In this document: positions 7,796 through 13,109 of the stretch, piece after piece
Layout of the letters: the number at the start of each line of letters is the position of its first letter
Numbering within the stretch: position 1 is the stretch's first letter
Assembly (NCBI GenBank): GCA_003448875.1
Contig: DLXG01000283.1
Coordinates: 1-13,109, forward strand
Length of the DNA stretch: 13,109 bases
DNA from: Anaerolineaceae bacterium
GTDB lineage: Bacteria; Chloroflexota; Anaerolineae; Anaerolineales; Anaerolineaceae
Direction of reading: 5' to 3'
The notes under the pieces: model-generated
Seen by the model: only the letters and a program-made list of their open reading frames with translations
Told to the model about the DNA's origin: nothing
Database searches by the model: none
Position numbers and translations under genes: made by a program

Positions 7796-8590
7796 ATGAC
7801 TCAGGTTATTTATCGTGAAATTGTCAAAGCTATTGAAGAGGGTAAAGCGGCAGCCGTTTGTACGATAATCGAAACCAGCGGTTCGGTACCGCGCCATGAA
7901 GGCAGTAAAATGCTGGTGTTTTCAGACGGCTCTTTCATCGGTACGGTGGGAGGAGGCGAAGTAGAAAACCGCGTGATACAGGAAGCACTTCAATCAATCA
8001 GGGACGGAAAAATCCGTAACCTCCGCTACAGTATGGTGGACCCCAAACAGGGAGACCCGGGTGTGTGTGGCGGTACGTTGGAGGTTTATGTGGAACCGAT
8101 ATTACCAAAACCAACTCTGGTTGTGATTGGGGGCGGGCATGTTGGCAAGGCGGTTGTACATCTTGCAAAATGGCTCGGTTTCACTGTTGCAGTAAGTGAT
8201 GACCGCCCTGAGTTTTGCACCCCTGAAGCCAATCCCGGTACCGATTTATTCTTTCCGGTGAAGATGGCAGAACTCCCACAGCATTTGAAGATAACCCCCT
8301 ACACATATCTTGTCCTGACTACACGAGGCAGTAATATAGATATTGAAGGATTGGAACCATTGCTGCATACTGAGGCTGCTTATATCGGCCTCATCGGTTC
8401 TAAGCGGCGCTGGCTTACAACGCGAAAGGCTTTACTTGAAAAAGGTGTTTCCGAGGAATTACTCAATCGTGTACATTCTCCAATGGGGTTAGAATTAAAT
8501 GCAGAGACCCCTGAAGAAATTGCGGTCAGCATCATGGCAGAAATCATCATGCTGCGAAACGGTGGAACCGGTCAAAGGATGCGGATTTAG
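7796..8590 (+). CDS. xdhC: XdhC/CoxI-family molybdenum cofactor maturation and insertion factor
   Basis: XdhC proteins bind molybdenum cofactor, promote its terminal sulfuration and load it into hydroxylases of the xanthine dehydrogenase family. The 264-residue protein has both family domains: an N-terminal CoxI part with ETSGSVPRHEGSKMLV (26-41), the glycine-rich GTVGGGEVENRV (49-60) and PGVCGGTLEVYVEP (88-101, with the conserved C91), then a Rossmann-like XdhC C domain with VVIGGGHVGKAVVHLAKWLG (109-128), SDDRPEFC (134-141), LIGSKRR (199-205) and MGLELNAETPEEIAVSI (230-246). It lies between the two hydroxylases, 18 bases after enzyme A and 10 before enzyme B, and is the only XdhC here, so it may serve both. 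A GAGGAAGGGG purine run (7784-7793) precedes the ATG. The gene product is not a structural subunit. Confidence 0.93.
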   Translation: MTQVIYREIVKAIEEGKAAAVCTIIETSGSVPRHEGSKMLVFSDGSFIGTVGGGEVENRVIQEALQSIRDGKIRNLRYSMVDPKQGDPGVCGGTLEVYVEPILPKPTLVVIGGGHVGKAVVHLAKWLGFTVAVSDDRPEFCTPEANPGTDLFFPVKMAELPQHLKITPYTYLVLTTRGSNIDIEGLEPLLHTEAAYIGLIGSKRRWLTTRKALLEKGVSEELLNRVHSPMGLELNAETPEEIAVSIMAEIIMLRNGGTGQRMRI

Positions 8591-8595
8591 GAGGG
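8589..8595 (+). promoter_or_regulatory. Shine-Dalgarno deciding the start of the FAD-[2Fe-2S] subunit
   Basis: AGGAGGG overlaps the xdhC stop codon (TAG at 8588-8590) and lies 5 bases before the ATG at 8601. This rules against the longer frame beginning at 8499, which would overlap xdhC by 92 bases and add 34 residues unlike the family. The overlap of stop and ribosome site suggests translational coupling. Confidence 0.75.
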
Positions 8596-8600
8596 CATCA

Positions 8601-10025
8601 ATGTGGAAGAACGTGTATAGCGCGGCCTCGATAGAAGATGTCTTAACCGTTCTTGCTGATAAGAAAGAGAAAGCGCGCATTGTTGCCGGCGCAACCGATC
8701 TAATTCTTGAAATTGAACGTGGAATACGCCAAGGTGTTGAGACTTTGATAGACATCTCGCGTGTTCCCAATCTTGATCGGATTACATTGGATGAAGATGG
8801 ATGGATCCATCTTGGGCCGCTGGTTACTCACAATCATTGCGTTGCTTCTAAGATGATTGTGGATATGGCCTTCCCGCTGGCGCAGGCGGCCTGGGAGGTG
8901 GGTTCTCCTCAAATTCGCAATCGAGGCACGATAGCCGGTAATCTGATCACTGCTTCACCTGCAAATGACACAATTACGCCGCTAATGGCATTGGGGGCCC
9001 AGATTACACTGCAATCCTTACGAGGAAGCCGTACCATAGCACTGGAAAATTTCTATCAGGGGGTTCGGCGGGTGGATTTGCAGCCGGATGAGATGCTGGT
9101 AGATATAACTTTTCCTGCCCTCAAGTCTAATCAACGAGGTATGTTTATCAAGTTTGCGCTTCGGAGGGCGCAAGCCATTTCTCTGGTCAATGTTGCTGTT
9201 GTTCTAACCTTTGATGGCGATACTATAACAAAATCCATCATTACTTTGGGAGCAGTTGCCCCTACCATAATTCATGCAGCGGAGGCTGAAAAATTTCTTG
9301 AAGGGAAATCCCTTTCGCCGGATATCATTCAACAGACTGCCCATTTAACTATGCAAGCATCCCGCCCGATTTCGGACGTACGCGGCTCGGCTGAATACCG
9401 CCGCAGGATGGTCGGGGTGATTACTCGCCGTGCGTTGTCAGCCCTTGCAACACATGCCGAAAGGGAAAGTTTCCCCCAGCGACCGGTGTTATTATGGGGA
9501 AGTGAGAGATACCCTCAAAGCCGATTAGAGAAATCGGTTCTGCATGATGAAAGAACACCGATTGAAACTACGATTAATGGGAAATCTTACTCCGTAGTGG
9601 GCGGCCATCAGAAATCCCTTTTGAGATTTATCCGTGAAGATATAGGGTTGATAGGCAGTAAGGAGGGCTGTGCAGAAGGCGAATGTGGAGCTTGCACAGT
9701 ATTTCTCGATGGTGTGGCTGTGATGAGTTGTATGGTGCCGGCTACGCGCGCGCATAAGGCACAAATTGTGACTATTGAGGGTTTGGCTGGTGAGAATGCC
9801 CTTCATCCCGTTCAACAGGCCTTTATTCAGGACGGAGCGGTTCAATGTGGTTACTGCACGCCAGGATTCTTGATGTCGGCTGCTAAATTACTTGAAGAAC
9901 GTCCCACCCCTACCCAAGAGGAAATTCGACAGGCGATGACCGGAAACTTGTGCCGGTGCACCGGTTACTATAAAATCATTCAGGCAGTAGAAGATGCTGC
10001 CCAATTGGTTCAGAAGGGAGGATGA
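8601..10025 (+). CDS. Molybdenum hydroxylase B: fused FAD-binding and [2Fe-2S] subunit
   Basis: This 474-residue protein carries electrons from the Mo subunit to the acceptor. Residues 1 to about 290 are a CoxM-type FAD domain with AGATDL (29-34, near the consensus AGGTDL), LGPLVTHNHC (71-80) and IRNRGTIAGNLITASPAND (105-123), all expected FAD contacts. After a linker, a CoxS-type domain begins near 318 with all eight cysteines: C357, C362, C365 and C377 (plant-type cluster), and C416, C419, C451 and C453 (second cluster). The order FAD then [2Fe-2S] is the reverse of bacterial XdhA, where the iron-sulfur domain comes first, and the opposite pairing from enzyme A in this same cluster. It ends 4 bases before a small membrane-protein gene and is followed by the matching Mo subunit, so it is most likely that enzyme's partner. 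Confidence 0.93.
   Translation: MWKNVYSAASIEDVLTVLADKKEKARIVAGATDLILEIERGIRQGVETLIDISRVPNLDRITLDEDGWIHLGPLVTHNHCVASKMIVDMAFPLAQAAWEVGSPQIRNRGTIAGNLITASPANDTITPLMALGAQITLQSLRGSRTIALENFYQGVRRVDLQPDEMLVDITFPALKSNQRGMFIKFALRRAQAISLVNVAVVLTFDGDTITKSIITLGAVAPTIIHAAEAEKFLEGKSLSPDIIQQTAHLTMQASRPISDVRGSAEYRRRMVGVITRRALSALATHAERESFPQRPVLLWGSERYPQSRLEKSVLHDERTPIETTINGKSYSVVGGHQKSLLRFIREDIGLIGSKEGCAEGECGACTVFLDGVAVMSCMVPATRAHKAQIVTIEGLAGENALHPVQQAFIQDGAVQCGYCTPGFLMSAAKLLEERPTPTQEEIRQAMTGNLCRCTGYYKIIQAVEDAAQLVQKGG
10014..10021 (+). promoter_or_regulatory. Shine-Dalgarno deciding the start of the small membrane protein
   Basis: AAGGGAGG lies in the last codons of the FAD-[2Fe-2S] gene, 8 bases before the ATG at 10030. 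It favours this start over the in-frame ATG at 9994, which would add 12 residues and overlap the upstream gene more deeply. It also argues that this small frame is truly translated. Confidence 0.7.
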
Positions 10026-10029
10026 GATC

Positions 10030-10407
10030 ATGCCCAACAAATATGGAAATCTACAGGCGAAACAGCAGGAGATGATGCGCGAAACGCGCAATTATGTGCA
10101 CCCTATCTGGCGGGGTGTGGGTTTCATATTGATTATTCTGACACCCATTCTGGGGTACTTTGGAACAATAGCCTTGCTTGAAGAGAATGCCAAACAAAAA
10201 TGGTTCGTGATTCCCGCCGACTTGCTTGCGCCGGGTGCCGACCCGCTGTTATATGTCAAAATTGGCATGACTCTGATTCTGGCATTTTTAATCTATTTCA
10301 TTTTCCAGTTTATCAGCATGGTTTTGTTCCGTTTGTTAGGCCCATCGCGCTATGGCCCTTATGATGTGCCCCCTGTCAGCTATCGTGGTAAGAAATATCG
10401 GCGATGA
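10030..10407 (+). CDS. Small membrane protein with two predicted helices, function unknown
   Basis: I do not recognise this 125-residue protein. It has a polar N-terminus rich in Lys, Arg, Glu and Gln (1-24), a first hydrophobic segment at about 29-50 (GVGFILIILTPILGYFGTIA), a 25-residue loop with KQKWFVIPADLLAPGADP, a second hydrophobic segment at about 75-101 (ILAFLIYFIFQFISMVLFRL core) and a basic, Tyr/Pro-rich tail (GPSRYGPYDVPP, then YRGKKYRR). Positive charges at both ends predict both termini in the cytoplasm with a short outside loop. No cysteine or histidine pattern for haem or metal is visible. It has a good ribosome site, 4 bases after the FAD-[2Fe-2S] gene and 22 before the Mo subunit, so it is made with enzyme B. 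Anchoring or quinone-side coupling of the enzyme is a guess. Confidence 0.8.
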   Translation: MPNKYGNLQAKQQEMMRETRNYVHPIWRGVGFILIILTPILGYFGTIALLEENAKQKWFVIPADLLAPGADPLLYVKIGMTLILAFLIYFIFQFISMVLFRLLGPSRYGPYDVPPVSYRGKKYRR

Positions 10408-10429
10408 ATCCTTTGGCGGAGGTTGAAGC

Positions 10430-12643
10430 ATGAGCGTTGTCGGCGAGTCGGTAGTGCGTGTAGATGCTGTTGGCAAAGTCACTGGTGAAACGCTGTATCC
10501 GGGGGATATTAATTTACCCAATCAAACCTACATGAAAATTCTGTTCGCCAATCGGCCACATGCAATCATCAAAAAAATCGATACCTCAAGAGCCGAGCAG
10601 CACCCCGGTGTGCTGGCAGTATTTACGGCGAAGGATGTGCCGAATAACGAATACGGTTTGATCATGCCTGATCAGCCTGTATTATGCGGCCCGGGTTCGA
10701 ATAAACCGTTTGCTGATCGCGTTCGGTTTATCGGTGATCAGGTTGCTCTGGTGATTGCTGAAACGGAACAGATTGCAACCAAAGCTTTGAAATTGATTGA
10801 AATCGAATACGAAGACCTGCCGGTGATAACTGATCCTTTGAAGGCGATGAAAGATGATGCACTGCTGCTGCATCCGGATAAAGGGTCAAATATCTTTGGG
10901 CGTTACCGCATCCGAAAAGGTGATGTGGAGAAAGCATTTCAGGAAGCCGACATTATCGTTGAGGGTATTTATCAAACACCCGCACAGGAACACGCTTATC
11001 TTCAACCGGAGGCTGGCTTAGGATATATTGACGAACAGGGCAGAGTCACTGTAATTGTAGGCGGACAGTGGACTCATGAAGATCAGGAACAGATTGCTCA
11101 TGCACTGGCTTTGCCACTCGATCAGGTACGGGTGATTTATCCGGCGATTGGCGGGGCGTTCGGCGGCCGCGAGGATATGTCGGTACAAATTGTCCTGGCT
11201 CTGGCTGCCTGGAGGCTTCATCAAAGGGGTATTAATCGGCCGGTAAAAATAATCTGGTCAAGAGAAGAGTCGATTATCGGCCATCATAAACGTCACCCTT
11301 ACACCATCCGGGCCAAGTGGGGGGCAAAACGGGATGGAAAAATAATTGCAGCCGAGATGGAAGTGATCGCTGACGGAGGGGCTTACGCCTATACATCCAC
11401 AAAAGTTCTGGGAAATGCCACTTTGATGTGTACTGGTCCTTATTTAATCCCCAATGTCAAAGTGGATTCGTATGCTGTCTATACCAATAATATTCCAAAC
11501 GGTGCTTTTCGTGGATTTGGCGGACCGCAAGGAGCCTTTGCAGCGGAAATGCAAATGAACAAACTAGCAGAGGCACTGGGCATCGATCCGGTTGAAATTC
11601 GTATGCGTAATTTGCTGGACGAAGGGGATTTACTATCGGTTGGTACACCGCTTCCGCCGGGGGTGAGTATTAAGAAGGTGGTTGAGGAATGTGCCAAAGC
11701 TGCCGGCTGGAAAAAAGGGGAAAATGGCTGGTATAGGCCGGCAGGTTTTCAGTTGGAGTCTGGAAAGCCTCATTTGAAACGCGGAGTTGGTTTTGCGTGT
11801 GCATTTAAGAATGTGGGTTTCTCTTTCGGTGCTCCCGAAAACTGCTGGGCAATCATTGAACTGCATGGCCATGCTGAAATTGAAAAGGCTGTTTTATATC
11901 ATGCTGCTGCCGAGGTAGGACAGGGTTCTCACACCGTTCTGGTACAAATGGCTGCTGAAGCGCTGGGGTTACCGATGGAAAGGGTTGAATTGGTGGCGGC
12001 AGATACAGCAGTTACGAAAAATTCGGGCAGTGTCTCTGCTTCGCGCATGACATTCATGGCAGGAAATGCCATTCGTGGCGCTGCTGAAAAGGCACTGGAA
12101 GCCTGGAAAAATGAAGAACGCCCTGCGAGAGCGGAATTTCAATACCGCCCTCCAAAAACTACACCTTATGATCCTGAAACCGGCAAATCTGAACCCAATT
12201 TTGCCTACGGTTATGTTGCTGAAGCAGTTGAGGTGGAGGTTGATATTGAAACTGGAGTGGTAAGGTTGGTCAATGTGGTCTGCGCGGATGATGTGGGTAA
12301 AGCCGTCAACCCGCAGCAAGTGCAGGGGCAAGTTGAAGGAGCAGTTGTGCAAGCCTCCGGTTATGCTATTTTGGAAAATTTTATTCAACAAGATGGACAG
12401 GTGTTGACCAAAACCCTTTCTACTTACCTGATTCCAACCATACTGGATATTCCGGACAAAGTCGAGTCGATTGTGTTGGAATACAATGACCCGCGCGGAC
12501 CATGGGGAGCACGCGGGATGGGTGAGATGCCCTATCTTCCGCTTGCCCCAGCCGTAGGAGCAGCCATTCGTTACGCAACCGGAAAATGGTTTGACCAGTT
12601 TCCCTATACCCCAGAAAGAATTTTATTCGGACTGGAAAAATAA
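10430..12643 (+). CDS. Molybdenum hydroxylase B: molybdopterin-binding catalytic subunit
   Basis: This 737-residue CoxL/XdhA-type subunit has no iron-sulfur domain, so it needs the FAD-[2Fe-2S] protein encoded upstream. It opens with the substrate-domain block [20 protein letters not shown]. Active-site landmarks, with bovine equivalents, are Q213 (Q767), GGAFGGR 241-247 followed by E248 (E802), FRGFGGPQG from 360 with F363 (F914), [11 protein letters not shown] with Q498 contacting the pterin, and the catalytic base E699 (E1261) in [11 protein letters not shown]. The R880 position is about N329, so a purine is not expected. The GAFRGFG sequence excludes form I CO dehydrogenase, which carries AYxCSFR. 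The region between GNAIRGAAE and VDIETG is only about 65 residues, some 34 fewer than in enzyme A, a compact variant. A GGCGGAGG-like site precedes the ATG. No signal peptide is seen. Confidence 0.92.
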   Translation: MSVVGESVVRVDAVGKVTGETLYPGDINLPNQTYMKILFANRPHAIIKKIDTSRAEQHPGVLAVFTAKDVPNNEYGLIMPDQPVLCGPGSNKPFADRVRFIGDQVALVIAETEQIATKALKLIEIEYEDLPVITDPLKAMKDDALLLHPDKGSNIFGRYRIRKGDVEKAFQEADIIVEGIYQTPAQEHAYLQPEAGLGYIDEQGRVTVIVGGQWTHEDQEQIAHALALPLDQVRVIYPAIGGAFGGREDMSVQIVLALAAWRLHQRGINRPVKIIWSREESIIGHHKRHPYTIRAKWGAKRDGKIIAAEMEVIADGGAYAYTSTKVLGNATLMCTGPYLIPNVKVDSYAVYTNNIPNGAFRGFGGPQGAFAAEMQMNKLAEALGIDPVEIRMRNLLDEGDLLSVGTPLPPGVSIKKVVEECAKAAGWKKGENGWYRPAGFQLESGKPHLKRGVGFACAFKNVGFSFGAPENCWAIIELHGHAEIEKAVLYHAAAEVGQGSHTVLVQMAAEALGLPMERVELVAADTAVTKNSGSVSASRMTFMAGNAIRGAAEKALEAWKNEERPARAEFQYRPPKTTPYDPETGKSEPNFAYGYVAEAVEVEVDIETGVVRLVNVVCADDVGKAVNPQQVQGQVEGAVVQASGYAILENFIQQDGQVLTKTLSTYLIPTILDIPDKVESIVLEYNDPRGPWGARGMGEMPYLPLAPAVGAAIRYATGKWFDQFPYTPERILFGLEK

Positions 12644-12655
12644 ACTTAAATCGAG

Positions 12656-12676
12656 CGTTTAAATGACACGTTTAAA
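12656..12676 (+). repeat. Direct repeat CGTTTAAA x2 flanking the yqeB start
   Basis: CGTTTAAA occurs at 12656-12663 and again at 12669-12676, 13 bases apart, with the ATG of the last gene starting on the final A of the first copy. The TTTAAA core is self-complementary, so the pair could form an AT-rich hairpin. It may be chance, since the second copy codes Arg-Leu-Lys. Confidence 0.3.
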
Positions 12677-13109
12677 AGTGCTCATCCGCGGTGGCGGAGA
12701 TTTGGGCAGCGGGGTGGGGTTGAGGCTATTTCGGGCCGGAGCCCTACTTCTGGTAGCGGAGCTTTCAAAGCCGCTGGTTGTCCGAAGGTATGTCTCTTTT
12801 GCTGAGGCGGTGATCAGTGGTGCAACATTTGTAGAAGAAGTTCCTGCTCAAAAAGCCAACTCCCGTGAGGAAGTGCATGTTTTATTGAGTAAAGGAATTG
12901 TGGCGGTTGTGGTAGACCCAGTGGCGGAGTCAATTCAGTGGTGGAAACCTGACGTCCTCGTAGATGCCCGACTGCATAAATCATCCCCCGAAATTGGTAT
13001 CCAGGCTGCTTCGATGGTAATCGGATTGGGGCCGGGCTTTACAGCTGGCGTAGATTGCCATGCGGTTGTTGAAACCAAACGCGGGCCGACACTGGGGAGA
13101 GTTTATTGG
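12663..13109 (+). CDS. yqeB: YqeB/EF2563-family selenium-dependent molybdenum hydroxylase accessory protein, 3'-truncated
   Basis: The frame is open from the ATG at 12663 to the window end (149 residues, no stop). It matches the EF2563/YqeB family, an accessory protein that comparative genomics ties to selenium-dependent molybdenum hydroxylases together with SelD; its biochemical role is not settled. Visible family features are VLIRGGGDLGSGVGLRLFRAG (residues 6-26, a nucleotide-type glycine loop), AELSKPLVVRRYVSFAEAV (about 31-49), VLVDARLHK (98-106) and VIGLGPGFTAGVDCHAVVETKRG (119-141). Family members are about 260 residues, or about 540 in E. coli, so at least the C-terminal 40% is missing. 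It begins 19 bases after enzyme B with no strong ribosome site. Its place directly downstream of two hydroxylases fits a maturation role for one or both. Selenium use itself is inference. Confidence 0.85.
   Translation, partial: MTRLKVLIRGGGDLGSGVGLRLFRAGALLLVAELSKPLVVRRYVSFAEAVISGATFVEEVPAQKANSREEVHVLLSKGIVAVVVDPVAESIQWWKPDVLVDARLHKSSPEIGIQAASMVIGLGPGFTAGVDCHAVVETKRGPTLGRVYW

Noticed and set aside
8499..8600. Upstream extension of the FAD-[2Fe-2S] protein overlapping xdhC
   Set aside because: The extra 34 residues do not look like the family, while the ATG at 8601 has an AGGAGGG site 5 bases upstream and a normal FAD-domain start.
11969..12391. 140-codon open frame on the minus strand inside the enzyme B Mo subunit
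   Set aside because: It is antisense to a conserved catalytic subunit; its Arg/Cys/His/Phe-rich composition is typical of a reverse-complement shadow.
4733..12643. Selenocysteine codons (in-frame UGA) in the hydroxylases
   Set aside because: Both Mo proteins read through without internal UGA; selenium in this enzyme class is a non-selenocysteine ligand, so absence is expected.
10430..12643. Annotation as aerobic CO dehydrogenase large subunit (CoxL)
   Set aside because: The form I AYxCSFR loop is replaced by GAFRGFG and the subunit is shorter, so CO oxidation is not supported.
1..13109. CRISPR arrays, tRNA or rRNA genes, insertion sequences, attachment sites, riboswitches and rho-independent terminators
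   Set aside because: I saw no repeat-spacer pattern, no tRNA-like cloverleaf, no transposase and no GC hairpin followed by a T-run in the short gaps; coding sequence fills nearly the whole window.

Overview
The window is gene-dense bacterial DNA of moderate GC (roughly half, by eye). All eleven genes lie on the + strand, with gaps of about 3 to 50 bases. No stretch over 300 bases lacks a gene, and I see no convincing internal terminator or promoter, so it reads as one long operon or a chain of read-through units cut at both ends. Single-domain F420 genes, long Mo-hydroxylase runs and strong AAGGAGG-type ribosome sites suggest an anaerobic or facultative member of the Chloroflexota (Anaerolineae-like). 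This assignment is inference from gene content; no phylogenetic marker is present.

Region 1 (1-2888) is a coenzyme F420 block. It holds the 3' part of NADPH:F420 oxidoreductase (npdG/fno), then cofE (gamma-glutamyl ligase), cofD (phospholactate transferase family) and cofC (guanylyltransferase). Together these turn the deazaflavin FO into F420 and exchange hydride between F420 and NADP. FO synthase (cofG/cofH) is not in the window. Region 2 (2915-3913) is a luciferase-like, Mer-like oxidoreductase, a probable F420 user.

Region 3 (3964-12643) encodes two complete molybdenum hydroxylases of the xanthine dehydrogenase/aldehyde oxidase family with opposite domain fusions. Enzyme A has a small separate FAD subunit plus a 1014-residue [2Fe-2S]-molybdopterin fusion. 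Enzyme B has a 474-residue FAD-[2Fe-2S] fusion plus a separate 737-residue molybdopterin subunit. An XdhC maturation factor lies between them, and a small unrecognised two-helix membrane protein sits inside enzyme B. All iron-sulfur cysteines and both catalytic glutamates are present. The residues that hold purines in xanthine dehydrogenase are not fully conserved in either enzyme, so the substrates are unknown and probably not xanthine.

Region 4 (12663-13109) is the 5' part of a YqeB/EF2563-family gene, a known marker of selenium-dependent molybdenum hydroxylases. The most interesting reading is therefore an F420 module joined to a two-enzyme, possibly selenium-dependent, molybdenum hydroxylase module with a membrane component. 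The parts are recognisable, but the combination and its substrates are not something I can name.
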